Assembly: GCA_030770425.1 (NCBI GenBank)
Contig: JASJFT010000197.1
Coordinates: 1-64,000 of the forward strand
From: Darksidea phi
Lineage: Eukaryota; Ascomycota; Dothideomycetes; Pleosporales; Lentitheciaceae
Direction of reading: 5' to 3'
DNA length: 64,000 nucleotides
Shown here: positions 1-12,503 of the stretch, piece after piece
How the letters are laid out: the number at the start of each line of letters is the position of its first letter
How positions within the stretch are numbered: the first letter of the stretch is position 1
Made by a program: the position numbers and the translations under genes
Notes under the pieces: generated by a model
Seen by the model: only the letters and a program-made list of their open reading frames with translations
The model's database searches: none
What the model was told of the DNA's origin: nothing

Positions 1-524
1 GCCAAAATTCATTTGCACCCCGCAACCACCCCATTTTTTTTAAACCAAGTTTTCCCAATAACAAAACAAAACAAAACACCCCCCCCCCCACCCCCACACC
101 CCCCCCCCCCCCCCCCCCCCACCTCACCTCTCTTTTTTTTTTTCAGTGTCGCCTACAGGGTCCGTCTTGTTCCACGGTAATGCCTCAACGTCCCTTGTTC
201 TATTTGATAGATTCGTCAAACTCCCTTTTCCAAGGATCCTAGGGGCCCTGTCGAATGCGATGTCATGTACGGGTCAACCTTAGTCGTTTGCCTATTTCCG
301 TATACATCTTTATTGCATAATGTTTTGCATGTTCAACGCACGTCGACGAGCGAATGCTTTGGCGCGTAGCTACGTTCATACTAATCAACTCATCGGCAAC
401 TTAGTTCATTGCTGTCGTGGTTTTGAATAGCAATTATATAATGAACGTAAAAGTTTAATAAGTTTTTCTACACTATTGCAAGCGTTCCATAGTACTCTCC
501 ACCCCTATAACACTCTACAGACAT
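1..524. other. Gene-free left edge
   Basis: Apart from the C-rich tract I see no gene here. The 3' end of the cullin gene (minus strand) abuts it at 525, so the right part is probably its 3' untranslated region. Any gene entering from the left cannot be judged. Confidence 0.5.
61..122. repeat. C-rich low-complexity tract
   Basis: An AAAAC-type repeat (about 61-77) leads into cytosine runs of 11 (79-89), 5 (91-95) and 22 (99-120), each separated by one to three bases. The complementary strand is therefore almost pure G and could form a G-quadruplex. A T-rich stretch ending in TTTCAG follows at about 131-146. Long mononucleotide runs like these are also prone to sequencing and assembly length errors. 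Confidence 0.8.
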
Positions 525-3381
525 CTACGCAATATAAGCGTAAACACCATCATCCTCCCTCTCCAAGAATTCCTTCTCAATTAGCCGATCGATATTCCTC
601 TTGATCCCCTGGACATCCAGCGTGCCCCTACTTCTCGTCACCTTTATAGTCTCTGCCACCAACTCGCTATGCGTGATCCGCTTCCGCGCCTTCAAAATCC
701 TAACAATAGCCGCCTGCGTTTCGTAGTTGCGGTCTGCGGCGACGCGCTCGTGCGTCTCTTTGTTCTCAGCGACCGTTTCTTTGAGTTGTACTGTATTGAT
801 TTTGATGCGGTATTTGGGGTCAGCGAAGGAAGCGTTGAGGGTAAATGTGTCCGTTGGGTTCACGTCACGGCCTTTGGGGTGTTTGGTCAAGGGGCGAAGT
901 TTAGCGCAGGCGAGGGATTGAAGCGTGCGGTTCAGTTCGGCAGGTGCTGAGAGTTCTGTTAGCAATGCTAATACCACAACAGTCTTCAATAATGGGTACT
1001 TACGCAGCCCAGTCGCCTCCTTCAGGTAGTTATATTCGATATGCTCGCCCTGCTTCAACCCATTGAATAGCAGGAGAACGATAGCCTGAAAGGACGACAC
1101 CACCAATTCTTTGCTTCCTCTGGGAAATTTGGCTTTGACTTGACAATGCGCAAGCGCGTGTTTCCAGTCCAGCTTACGCCCCGAGTGTTTCGCTTTGTAG
1201 TGCGTCTCGAACTTGTCAATGGACTGCTTTATCTGCGGAGGAATGATGACGGGAACCGTAGGATATGTTGGCCATGCGGAAGCCGAGAGGACGTTAACAG
1301 TAAGATCGATGGCGTGTGTTTCGTTGCGCTCTAAGCAAATGGCTTTGTAGGAGCTCATCTCTTCGCGGGAGAGCTCGATATCCTTGAACATTTGTTCGAG
1401 ATTGGCAGTGAAGCCTGCACCGCATTCTGTATGTAAGTTAATACCTGTGCAAAGGAATCGATAACGATCAAACAAACTTACCAGTCTTTAGTCGTGATAG
1501 CATACTACGCTCCGCATCCGCGCTGGCGCTCCTGCCCATGAGTAGTCGACGAGCCAAATCCGTCTTGTAAAAGGCTTCGAACACTGCTTTTCCATGAACG
1601 AACCGGAATAGATCAAGGACTTGATCAAGCTGATTGTTGACCTCTGTATCCTCATCAAATACCACATCTTCATTGTCGTCCTCAATATCCGCCACGGCGG
1701 GCTTCTCCGTCTTTCGACTCAATTGTGGCGGAATGGCCTTTGCGCCTCCTCTTAGCAGCATATCGACGTACTTCGCGATCATCTCGCCAGGCTTTGAGTT
1801 GTCTGTGTTCCAAGTTGTGCTTGACTTCTTCGTCTTGTTCATGAAAGCCTCGAATGCCTCGCGCAGGCCGTGGCCGAGCTCTGCATGGCGAAGGAACGAC
1901 TTTTTCCAGATGGTGTCAAGCTGGCGTTTGAGTGTAAGCAGATTCACTACCATGCTGTCCTGCTCTTTCTCGTTGAAGACAATAGCAGTGCCTGTGTCTT
2001 CGATCCATTTCATAAAAGCTGGCCGTAAGGAGTTGCATAGCTTGCGTCGCTCAAGGAGAGTATAGAGTAGTCCAAGGTCATCGACAGCGTTTCCTTCAAG
2101 GAGGTCCGCGATTTCGTCCTGATTCGCTGTGCTTGCGTTAGCGATGCTTCGCAGTAAAAAAGTATGCCTAAGTCGTCATACTTAGTTTTGAAGCCTGTCG
2201 CGAGATGAGATGATCTTCCAAAAGTGCGGCCAAGGCTCGCCGTGTGCTGTAGACCAAGTTGAAGATATCTGCCCTCACCATTTCGCTTCTCATCAGGACT
2301 AGGGCGCTCTTAACGTATGCCGGCAATGTCAATTCCTTACTCGCGGCATCTGACCAGTCCTTGATGTACGTCTGACTGAGTTCCAGCATGCGCGGCTCAA
2401 AGTGCGTTGTGTAGACTTGCATCTCAAGGAACATCTTGATGGCTTTGGAGAACATTTCTCGATCCAGATCCGCCCCAGCTCGATCAACCGCAACCAGGTC
2501 ACAGGCGCCGTCGACGATTCGGTGATTCAACTTCGGGTGTTCGAAGATGGCGGACCGAAATAGGCCGATAACAATGTCACGTAGCGACTCGTGTCTTGGG
2601 AGGAGGTATGAGCGATCGAGGTAGCAGAAGATCCACTGAACGTATTTCTGCAGCATGTTAGCGCATGGACCATTATAATATCGACGATGAAGCTTACCAT
2701 GTACATATTCCAGTTAGCGAACGCCTGTAGCGTAGCTCTCAACACATCGACATCCTTCTTCCCCACTGTCTCTTTGACCTTAGCCTTGAGAGTCCCGCCC
2801 ACGTAGCCCCTAGATTTCGTCACTAGTCTCTCCGTCGCATCTTTCGCTAGACCTTGCCGGCAAAGGTTCTCAACGCCCCTGTACAGCTCTTCCAAGCTGA
2901 AGTTGAGCGACCCTAGTTGGAAGGCTGTCTCTAGCGCCGCGTCTATCTTCTGCCACGTCTGGTCTAGGAAGACCTTGGGATCGACCTTCCTTGTAGGCTT
3001 GAAGTTTTTGACAAGCAATTTCCTAGGCCCAGCATTGGCCTGCACATTTGGTGTTGTTTTCCGCAAGCCATTCCTCTGCCCGATCGCCTTGGCGGGGCTG
3101 TTGTCTGGACTCGAGCTTATATCCACCACCTCGGCACCGCCTGGTATGTTCGCCCTCTTGGTCGAGAAGTAGTACATGTCCGCGGTGCTCATTGCGGGCG
3201 TCGGAGGCGGCGTCGTTTTGGCACCCTCACTATCGCAGTTCATAGAGTTATCACGCTTGGGGCGCTTGTTGGACGGCGAGAGGGGAGCTGTGGCGGTATT
3301 CGGCTTCTGCTGCGTAGTGAAGAGGTCCTTAATCGTCTTGCCCGAGTGCTTCCGTTTCCTGTCGGCTGAAGTCGAGGACAT
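525..3381 (-). CDS. CUL4: Cullin-4, scaffold of CRL4 ubiquitin ligase
   Basis: Cullin of the Cul4 class, which carries a DDB1-type adaptor at its N-terminus and Rbx1/E2 at its C-terminus to ubiquitinate nuclear targets such as replication and chromatin factors. I read four exons: 2698-3381, 2182-2647, 1482-2126 and 525-1426, with introns 2648-2697, 2127-2181 and 1427-1481, giving 898 aa. The cullin-homology core is clear, including ECGAGFT and NLEQMFKDIELS after the third intron. The C-terminal winged helix has the neddylation context IVRILKARKR, with the acceptor lysine at about K844, and ends YAYIA. Residues 1 to about 170 are a Ser/Pro/Lys-rich, probably nuclear tail that human CUL4B also carries. 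The start is the first ATG in frame; the frame upstream opens only with a non-ATG codon. Cul4 rather than Cul3 is judged from the overall pattern. Confidence 0.92.
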
Positions 3382-4071
3382 TGAGGGAAAGGGCGTGGGG
3401 AAGGCGTGGTCGGGGTGGTTCGATGTGTGTGGAGCTTGCGGCGATGAGCGGAGGTCCAGGATGATGCGTCTAGTGCCGTGACGAGTTAGGCGTGGCTGCT
3501 GCACGTCGATGATATTGACACAAGATGAGGATTCCAAACAGAACTCTAGTAGTGTTACAAACTGTGCTTCACAGTCATACGATGCAAAGGAACCCGTTTA
3601 GCGAGCGTCTCTTAACATTTATTGCATGTTGCCCAGGCTCTCTCGCAAGCCGCTCTGCGATATCGAGCACCGGAGTTAGTGGCGATTACAGTCTTGGCCC
3701 TCAAATGCAGTGAACGTGAGAGCATTGGGTTATCATAATCACGTATGGCTTGAATGGTTGGGACATCTGTCTTTTGTCTTTCTTAGAACCTGATCACGCA
3801 AAAGCGCATAATGAACAGCTAGAATAACCATATATTGCACGCACTGTTTGGTCATCTAGAAATTAAGAAAGAGAGGCCTCCATACCTAAGCCTGACCATG
3901 CCGACCCAGTAGGTTCCGCCTTATGAACACCCCTTCCTTCGTAAAGACGCCGAAGCTCGCAAGCCAAATAAATGACAGGTATACCCACTACGCTTACCAG
4001 GACAGCCGTGATCGAACCATACGCATGAAATAGAAATTATCAACAATGTCCCGCTGAATTGGAAAAGCTGC
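3382..4071. other. Intergenic, cullin-4 promoter / cohesin 3' flank
   Basis: About 690 bp between the cullin-4 start and the stop codon of the cohesin subunit gene, both on the minus strand. It should hold the cullin promoter and the cohesin gene's 3' untranslated region. I see no convincing gene or repeat. Confidence 0.5.
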
Positions 4072-7000
4072 TCAATCACCCAAGACACTCTCCGCGTCAG
4101 GCGATTGTTCCGCAGCGCCGTCCTCTTCTGTTGCGTCAGCATCACCATTCGCTCGCTCTTCAGCATCGCCCATCTCCTCATCGTCATCGATCTGCTCCTC
4201 TTGCTCCTCCCCCTCGCTATCATCCTCAATAACAATCTCCTTACTCTTAGCCGGCCTTGCAGCTTCCTTGACAGGCTGCGCTTTCTTGCCGCCTTTGCCC
4301 TTAGCGTACTTATTGACATCGAGATGGCTAACAACCTCTCTCCACGTTGGTGTCAACTTCGTTTTGTTCCTCTCCAACCTTCTACGAACAAGACTATCGT
4401 CACTGTCCAGCGTGCCCACCTGCACACCCTGTACAACACGACTACCAAAGGTGCAGAGTCGCTCCTCAGCAAGCAAGGTACGGATCTGTTTCTGGTTCTG
4501 CGATTGCTCGTCTTCCGCTTCGTCATCGCTGCTTTCTGGTCCGTCATCTGGATCTATGGGATCATCATCAATGTCGGGTTCTTCTAATCGCTTCCCGACA
4601 CGTTTTGCGAGATTGTTTTCGAGCGCAGTGAGAACCTGGAGGAGCAGCTTGACAGTGGGCTGGTCAATGTCTTGACAAAGGGCCTCCCAGTCGTCGTTTG
4701 CTTCCTCACCAGCTCGCCCGTTTGGCTTCTTCGATCCCTTGCTAGCTTTTGCCTTCATCCCTTTTAATGCTCGGAACATGTTGTACAGATCGAGCAGCAA
4801 ATTGGCAGCCTCCACTCTTACTTCATCAGCCCCCTTCCGACTCTCAAGAATCCTCATCAGTGCTGTAACGCAGGCGTCCCGCCGCCCCGCAACCAGCTCT
4901 AGGTCGTCATCGAGGATTTGCGTGCCTGCCTCAATGTGCGTGGAAAAGTGCCTACACTTCCAAAGAAAGTATAGAAGCATTAGAGACATTGTGTGACGGA
5001 CGAGTGCGTCCTCTGCCTCGTCTGTTTCGGGATCTGAATCTGCGCCCAGAACCCCTCGGTCTAGTATCTCGAGCAATGAAGATATGGGGGGGGTGCGTAA
5101 CGCGGCATGCATTTGCGATCTGCTTTTCGACTTGGTCGGGGCAGCAATAAGGTCTAGAGCGGTCGGTTCCGATGCCTTAGCTAGCTCAGACATCTTCAGC
5201 ACAATATTGCAGACGCCTGATAGTATGTTCTGATCGATGTTTCCACGAACTGAGAAGTCCCTGCCACGCCGAAGGGCATCGAAAGTGCCTGACAAGTCGT
5301 CCCACAATACTTGAATTTTGTGTCCGACAAGTTCTTTAAGCTCTTCGTTGCCTTGCGCGTGTAGAATCGAAACTATCGCTTCATTGAGAACACGCTCATT
5401 GTGGTGGGTGAGGAACTGCTTGTTGATATCGTCTAACAATGCGGTTAAGGCTGTATTTTGGCGTAGCTCCTGGAAGACATCGAGGTTCAGCTCCCGCTCG
5501 AGACGCAGGCACAAAGCAGCTGCTTCAGGCAGGGCGCCGAACTTCTTGAGCAGTTGCGGTATGAGGATCGTTAGCCTCCGCGCAGTCTCCTCTTGCTCTG
5601 CTTTTTGACCATCACGTTGCGCTTTCGTTTTCTTTTTGTCTTTCTGCGCTTCGGCTAAGCGTTGTAGATGGACCCTGACTGTAGCGTTTAGTATATCCAG
5701 AAGCGCCGTTTCCTCAGTTTCCTCAAGCTTGCAATTCTGTCGAAGCATTGTCTCGGGATCCTCGCCTGCCGCGTCCGCTGCAGTCTGAGAATGATCGTAC
5801 AATAGATAGCCCGCTAGCACCTCCCACGAGCGGACTTCAGGAATAGCATCGTAGAGAGCTTGAGCGGCGAGAGAGAAGCGTGACTCGATACCCACTGCAA
5901 TCAAGCCGAGCTCGGCGCCATATGAAGTTATGCGCTCGATCTGGGAAGGGAAACCAGTATCTTCATCGTAGGCCAATAACTGCTGCACGAGACACTTCAT
6001 CTTCAGCCACTCAAGCCTTGGGTTCTCATACTCTTCATCATCATCCGGTGGAGCTAATGCTTCGTCAAGGGCTTCTTGGCCTCCCATGTCCTCTACAAGG
6101 AGATCGTAGGCGGAATTGACGTTCTCAGCGAAGAATCCCACAACGGCTTTGCGCACTCGGGGTTCGGAGTCGAAGATCAGCTTCCCGACTGTATCAATGT
6201 CATCTGGTTCAAGGAACCCGGCCTCGCGCAGGATGTCCAAAAGCTCGACCGCGCTAGCACGAATGCTGGTGTGAGCGTCGCGAGTAGCTATTTCCACGAT
6301 GCGCGGGCGAAAGCGCTCGGTAAACGTCTTAAGGCCAGCAAGCTTGTCGTTATCTTTGTATAGTCTAGATAGTTGCTTCAAGACTTCCGCTCGGGTGCCC
6401 TCATGAGTGTCCGAAAGAATCCAGCCAAGGTAACGCAGATGCGTGCCATCGAAGAACATGTCTGGGTATGTCATGATCCACTCGGCCAGTGCCTCACAGC
6501 ATTCCACCCTAATCTTCGGGTCCACATCGCGATATCGATGGACATAGACAGTATCGAACCAATCCGTTATCGACGTCTTTACATGCTCTAGCTTTTGGTT
6601 CAACTCAGCGACCTCCCTGTCGATCGTGGCGAGGCGTGATTTGTTCGCGCGCGATTTCTTTCCTTCCGTTTCCTTTTGGCGCAACATTTTCGCGGCGTTC
6701 TCTGCAATGTCGCTTGCGACCTGAGCGAGGCCTGTGGTCACGCCCAAAGCTGCCACGGTGCTCGTGTGCCGAAACGGGCGATTGGTGGCGGAGGACATGG
6801 TGCAAATCCACACTTGGATGTTCTCCATAAGCTGGTTGTCCTCGTACATGAGCCCCGACCGGGCGATGGTCTGGACTAGGGTGATGAAGAAACCATACAA
6901 CACATTACGGAAGGCGGAGGCGCCTCGTTTCGAAATGAGTGGGTAGTCACTTATCTCCTCCTGTTTCGTGTCAGCGCCTTTTCTACGAGGGTTGGATCGC

Positions 7001-7699
7001 GACCTACATGCTGATAATCGTCCTGGATCTCTCCGAGTCTGTCGGGGCAATTGTCCGGGTCCGCAACGTCGTCCTCGTCGATCCGGGTCCTGCAGCCGGC
7101 AGCGCGGATCACGAAGTTGATAAGCTCAGCGACAGCTTTCGCCTCGTGTTCGTTGAATCTGCCTATCCATTGCGCCGCAACGTCTTCGAATCTAGTTCCG
7201 CGCGCGTAGATCTCAGCTGTAGCACGATAAGCTGACATGCCAGGATTCTTCATTGTCACGCGCCAGTCTTACCGTAGAGCCCGTCTGCATCTTCGTCCAC
7301 CAGCGCGCTCTTGCGAACGGGCGCTTTCCGTGGTTTTGCAGCCTTCTTCTTCGCCGATTTCGCGGGCCGGATCGCAAGACTGACGACTTCGCCATTCGTC
7401 TTGGGCTTCTTTTGCGGTGGCTTTTTGGCAGTGGGACGGCTCTTTGTCTTCCGCCGCTGCGTCCTCAGTTCCTCCTCGTCGGGTTCGCCATGACTGCTTT
7501 CGGATTGCTCGTCTTCAGAGGAAGGTGTATCGCTGTCGGTGTCAGACTCGTTTCTATTGCGCCGTTTCCGCTTCGCGCTCAAAGCCGGACTGGTCTCGGG
7601 CACAAATTTCTCTGGCTTTTTGGTAACGCGTCCGGATCTGCGCCGCGCTGCCGAGGACGTGGTGTCGGCGGCCGAGGACGACAAGACGGCTGTGCTCAT
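4072..7699 (-). CDS. SCC3: Cohesin subunit SA (Scc3/Psc3/STAG family)
   Basis: Stromalin-type cohesin subunit, a HEAT-repeat protein that binds the kleisin Scc1/Rad21 and DNA and is needed for sister-chromatid cohesion. Three exons are read: 7273-7699, 7008-7216 and 4072-6960 (introns 7217-7272 and 6961-7007), giving 1174 aa. The N-terminal 130 residues are basic and Ser/Glu-rich (RRRSGRVTKKPEKF), as in nuclear proteins. The STAG domain runs from about residue 145 to 300 (FEDVAAQWIGRF, LYGFFITLVQTIA). The stromalin conservative domain follows at about 345-430 (YRDVDPKIRVECCEALAEW, LRYLGWILSDTHEGTRAEVL). The middle is alpha-helical and the last 60 residues are strongly acidic. An upstream in-frame codon at 7768 would add 23 residues; I prefer the ATG at 7699 because MSTAVLSS begins a typical low-complexity tail. 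Confidence 0.93.
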
Positions 7700-8127
7700 G
7701 ATGCTTGCGCGCGTATGTATCGGCGGAAGAAAGGGTGCGACGGCACGAAGGCGCGCGGTGGGCGGCAATGGTGGTGGTGTTGTTTTGCGCGGCCGACGTG
7801 GGACGCGTTGGAGTGCGGGCCTGTCCCCCGTGCACTAGCTCGCCAAGGCAGGCACTGCATCATAGCTCCATCTGTCTTCTTTGCCGATCCACCGGCGGTT
7901 CTGTTCCCCCTGGAGCGTGTTGACTTACCCATCGCATCGTTTTGGAGCTCGATCAAGTCCCAACTCACCCCTTGATGGAATGTTGAACTGCTCTTGGAAC
8001 CGTAGGACCGGTACGAGAACTGTCTGTCTAAAGTCCATACCTGCACTGGACCGTCTCATGTTGTATGGCTTCCTACGGATGTCATATAATTCATATACAG
8101 CTTGCCAAGTACTTTCACATGTGTATC
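7700..8127. other. Intergenic, cohesin promoter / reductase 3' flank
   Basis: About 430 bp containing the cohesin gene promoter on the minus strand. Open frames here on both strands lack recognisable protein features, and I see no repeat. Confidence 0.5.
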
Positions 8128-9150
8128 TTAACGACCCCCCTCCCGCTCCATTGTTGCAGCCTGTTCAACGAAATCCTTGACTGTCTCCTTGAACGATCGA
8201 TACGAAAGCCCCAATTCCCTTCCCGCCGTCTCCCCATCTAAATCATGACTATCATCAATCACTTGTTCGTCGCCCCTTGCTACTCTCTCCTTAACCCAAG
8301 CAAACTCTCTACCCACAATGTCCGCTACCAATCCATATGAGAACTTTTCCGGGCTTGCAACAAGATACCTCTTCCCGCCCGCTTCGGGTCTCAGCAGCGC
8401 TTCAATATGCGCAACCGCTAAGTCTCGGACATCTACCCAGAAAGGCACACGTGCAACGGGCAGCTCTTGTCCACTCGCCACCCTCCACAATGCAGCATTC
8501 GATTCATTCAAGTCTGCGAGCTTGCAAACAGGATGACAGACAGGCCCGAACGTCATCGGTGGACACAGCGAGACAATGTCAAGGCATGGAGTATGCTCCT
8601 TAACGAACTTCCATGCCTCCAGCTCCGCGAATTTCTTGGAGCCGCGGTACGCAATAACAGCGCTAGTCTCCTTCCCAATCGACTCTTCATACGAAATTGG
8701 GTTCCAATCTTCAGCAGTATACGTAAACCGCGGTGGAGCCTTCTGAGTGACATCGATGACAGATGCAAATGAGGAGGTAACGACCACTCTCTTTACGCTT
8801 GGATTCGCGGCGGATGCCTCCAATACTGCCTTCACACCGGCGATTGCTGGGCGCACCAGCTCTTTTTCATTGTCCTCAACTGAGTAGCTGAACGGACTTG
8901 CGACATGGATGACACCATCTATACCCTTAACGACATCTTCGAATGATGCTGCTTCGGCGAAGTCTCCAATCTGGACAATATCGAGTTGGCCTGCGTATTG
9001 CGGTCGGGCTGCCTTTAGCAAGTCGCCTTTCTGCTGATTTCGCGTCGCAGCTCGTACTTTGTGTCCCCGTCGGAGAAGTTCGTCAACAACATGGGCGCCG
9101 ATAAAGCCGGTCGCGCCTGTCACAAGCACGTAAGGAGGTGCAACCGACAT
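8128..9150 (-). CDS. Gre2-like NAD(P)-dependent reductase (extended SDR)
   Basis: Extended short-chain dehydrogenase of the dihydroflavonol reductase / Gre2 type, which reduces aldehydes and ketones (methylglyoxal and related carbonyls in yeast) with NADPH in the cytosol. It is a single exon of 340 aa, normal for the family. The Rossmann glycine motif TGATGFIG is at residues 11-18. The strand-4 segment IHVASPF is near 81-87. The catalytic pair is Y168 and K172 in AYRGSKKF, with TSS at 125-127 supplying the serine. The substrate is unknown, since this family is broad in fungi. It is the last gene before a 2.3 kb gene-poor stretch, so its promoter has ample room. Confidence 0.9.
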   Translation of the reverse strand: MSVAPPYVLVTGATGFIGAHVVDELLRRGHKVRAATRNQQKGDLLKAARPQYAGQLDIVQIGDFAEAASFEDVVKGIDGVIHVASPFSYSVEDNEKELVRPAIAGVKAVLEASAANPSVKRVVVTSSFASVIDVTQKAPPRFTYTAEDWNPISYEESIGKETSAVIAYRGSKKFAELEAWKFVKEHTPCLDIVSLCPPMTFGPVCHPVCKLADLNESNAALWRVASGQELPVARVPFWVDVRDLAVAHIEALLRPEAGGKRYLVASPEKFSYGLVADIVGREFAWVKERVARGDEQVIDDSHDLDGETAGRELGLSYRSFKETVKDFVEQAATMEREGGR

Positions 9151-11480
9151 TTATAGGATATTTTGAGGCTTGAAAACCAAGGTCTACTCGCAAGCGCTTT
9201 TCTTCATGATGTTTAGTGGGGGGAGGAGCAATCAACGGTTTATTTAACGGATGTCTTCCGAGGTAGGCGGCAAATCATCGCTCTAATGCACCTGCAAGGA
9301 TATATACCTAGTCTTTTCTAGCGCGCGATGCTTGGTTGGTATCATAATTTGCTTTCTGTTAACAATGTCTCTCTTCATCTGGCAAAACTCTAGTCGCCCA
9401 AGGACAACAGATGGATATATGTATTTTGAACTTGTTTCAGATGTCGAATTTCCATTCGCGCAAACAACTCTTCAAGTGAGTATCACTTCGCTTCTACACG
9501 TAGGCATGTCAGTGTATAGAAATGTAAAAGTTTGAGACTTATGGACGTGTGGATTATGCATAGTAGGAGGTAACTACTCACATGATAAACCTGTGAGCAT
9601 TACCTCTAAGTCAAGAAGCGCAAGCATAATCATCCTCCGTACGCCGAACGGTCCAAAGAACCCCACTACTTCTTGCAATGTGTGTCCTATTATCGTTGCC
9701 TCAGCCAACATTATCCTCCTTCACTGCATTCCAACCTTCTCCCCACGCCATACTCAACGCCCCACAAAAAGAAAAAGATTGGTTTCAGACTATAGCTGAT
9801 GTTCTTTATAGAGAAAACAAACGGCAAAGAAGTGCAAGTATCAGCGCTGCGAGATCCACGCTTCAGAGCCGATTGTCATTCTGATCGTCTGCAACAATGT
9901 ATAATGCAGATAGCTGCGAGGTGGCTTGTGTATGCGAATATGGGCGTGAATGAAGGGTCGCACGCAACATGGCGAAAGCGGCGAGTCTTGTTGCCTTTGT
10001 AAGGTGACAGGAATCTGATGCCTGCGAATATGATGGCGGAGTCAGTCTGCTGGGTTTTAAAATGATACATTTGCCTTGCGAAGAAAGCCACGTGTTGCAA
10101 ATGTTGAGCTGCGATGTCAACACCTGCTTGACTATTAAACAGGTCTTCTTCTTCACATCCTCATTGTTCGCCTTTAGGGCATCGCTCGTCTGAGCTTCTC
10201 ATTCAGGTCGACCCAGCGGTTCTCCGCATGTTCATTCTTTAAGGCACACGGCGCAAATGGGAAAGCAGTAGGAATCTGGATAGCTAATCATCCAGCCCAA
10301 ACGCCGTGCGACCCAATACTCCTATGCAGAATGTACACTAAATTCACCATTACGGTATTCATATATCCACAGATAAGCGCTTCAAACTATCGCCTAAATC
10401 TTTCATCCGCTCTTTCTACAACTTTAACTCGAAATATCCCCAATCGCGCAAAAGTCATCATCAGCTATTCAATCGCACCAACCGCGCTCTGCACCCGAAT
10501 ACCTCGTGGTGCATTTGTGGCAGAAGTAGAGAGCCTTTGTCCCCCAATTGATCTTGTTCTTCACACTAGTAATGCCGTTACAGAGATTACCGCCCATATC
10601 AAGTCCACGGACGAGACCCTTTATAGCTTCACCGTCGTACATCTATGATAGAGGAACCAGACTATATATCAATGTCCAACCTTGAGACAAGGTGTGTTCC
10701 AAAAGCATACATGCGCTCTCGGATGTATTCGGGTCGTAATGAGCCCATCTGACCCTGTTGCTTGCCATCTGCATACTTGAACTCTTCCATAATTTCCAAA
10801 TCGAAGATCTACTTCATGTTCGTTGAATCCAGTTATAACGTTAGTTTCAACTATGCAGCACGCCAAAAACCTGGCTACTGCGCTCTTATCTCCTGCTCGG
10901 CTCTGTGTGAACCGGGTTGAGTGTAAAGACTGATTCTAACAAACATAAGTGAAGCATATGAAAAAGGGAAACATGACCAAATTTGATAAGGCTTATACAC
11001 ATGTTGGAAACGTTTCTTGATGTCTTCATTAGCTTCCACTGATTTCAGCAGCATCCTCTCTCAATCTCTTGGTGGCGGCCTGTACCATTCTTAAATACAT
11101 GTTCGATGCTGACAGCCTCCCTCATGTAAGTCTGCAATAACAGAGCTTTTCAATCGCTGTGATTTGAAAACGAACGGTTGGGGTAGGTACTGCCTGCTTA
11201 ATGTGAAGTTGGAAAGCACCATTCTGGCTAGCTCGCCAATTCGCTTAGCCAGTGTGCCGAAATATCTCCGACATCCAAAATTCGCAGCCGCAACCTCGAT
11301 TGCTCACCATCGTGAACGACAGCGCCAACTCCAACCGACGACATCGCCCTCGAGCATTCAATTTTGTACGTAAATACCGCGGAGATTCTGCTACGGCCAT
11401 GCAGCCTTTTAAAAGTATGGGAAGCTAACAGTTGTGGGCAGCAGCAACTCTTTAAGTTCAATTCGCTCCATCCACACATC
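9151..11480. other. Long gene-poor divergent intergenic region
   Basis: About 2.3 kb between the reductase (minus) and RPS29 (plus). Open frames of up to about 105 codons occur, but none has a recognisable domain, a fungal intron pattern or convincing composition. It presumably contains both promoters. No tRNA or other structural RNA was recognised by eye. Confidence 0.5.
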
Positions 11481-11886
11481 ATGTCTCACGAATCGGTCTG
11501 GTACTCGCGCCCGCGCACCTACGGCAAGGGCTCCCGCAGCTGGTATGTTTCATTTCACGAAATATACACTTGAAAGGCGGCTTCACGCGACTGGGGTTGG
11601 CAGAGTCTAGTGGGGGATTTGAGGATCAAGCACAGCTGCTAACGGGAATATTGTACAGCCGCGTCTGCACCCACCCTGCCGGTCTCATCCGCAAGTATGG
11701 CCTCAACATCTGCCGTCAGTGCTTCCGGGAGAAGAGCGCCGACATCGGTTTCGTCAAGGTACGACTCCCGCCATGTCCATATTCACACCACCGGACTTCA
11801 TACCTTCCGCGACCCGCCCTTGCGCGACCAACAACTGTGTCACCTTGCGAGTGGATCACATGGCTGACTGTGTATAGCACCGATAA
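11481..11886 (+). CDS. RPS29: 40S ribosomal protein S29 (uS14)
   Basis: Small zinc-binding ribosomal protein of the 40S head. Three exons are read: 11481-11542, 11659-11758 and 11878-11886, giving 56 aa, the usual length. The protein begins [12 protein letters not shown] and has the zinc ligands CRVC and CRQC separated by the conserved segment [13 protein letters not shown]. The last exon supplies only His-Arg and the stop codon (CACCGATAA), restoring the family ending FVKHR. It follows an acceptor TATAG with a CTGAC branch site. Introns of 116 and 119 nt are long for this window, which is common in highly expressed ribosomal protein genes of fungi. Confidence 0.95.
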
Positions 11887-12503
11887 ATGTCATTCGATTT
11901 CAATGGCCGGACCAGAGGAGGCGTGATGGTGTACGTGATGACTTCCTAACGACTTGGGCGAAGAACGGCATGGCGAGATGAAGAGAGCGTCGGACTTGCA
12001 TTGCTGGGCTCTTGTTTTTTCCTCAAGGATCCTCCATCAATCACCACAGATACAGGATGGGGAGTGTAGGGTTCGGCTTGATAAATTTCCAATCCTGAAT
12101 TCACAACTTCTGTGGCCCGTTGTACGTGTGGGAAATATAACTCGCAGATCTGCGCTGTAGTGCCATCCTCACAAGGATCGAAGCATAGATGGTTCGTCTC
12201 CGACGCTCGATAACTTATCGGTACAATCTATTCACCGTTGTCGGATAGGTGCACATCAATTCCACAGCTTTTGGCTCGATTGGGGCATTTCAGATCGGGA
12301 CCGGCCTCGTTCAAGACGCCAGTATAACCTAGAATTTGAAAGCTTTATCCATGAGACTCGTTACGCTGAGCAATCCAGACTTGGGTTATACAAGATAATA
12401 CCGTTTTATGTAAATGCGCTGCATTCAATCACATAGATATCTAAGACCCAACCGTTCATTTATTCAATATCAAACGCCGCGCAGCAAGTCTGGACGGCCC
12501 CAT
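11887..12503. other. Convergent intergenic region
   Basis: About 620 bp between the 3' ends of RPS29 and POL12. It presumably holds both 3' untranslated regions. Nothing else was seen. Confidence 0.5.

Noticed and set aside
2127..2181. Apparent frameshift in cullin-4, rescued by adding one T to a T run
   Set aside because: A 55-nt intron with donor GTATGA, branch site GCTAAC and acceptor CACAG joins the frames and gives better family sequence (KLTNQDEIADLLEG).
7253..7975. 240-codon plus-strand open frame over the cohesin gene start
   Set aside because: Antisense shadow of a Lys/Arg/Ser-rich exon; no domain, and the minus strand encodes the clear cohesin N-terminus.
9863..10648. Several open frames of 65-105 codons in the 2.3-kb gap before RPS29
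   Set aside because: AT-rich, no domain similarity, no consistent splice sites.
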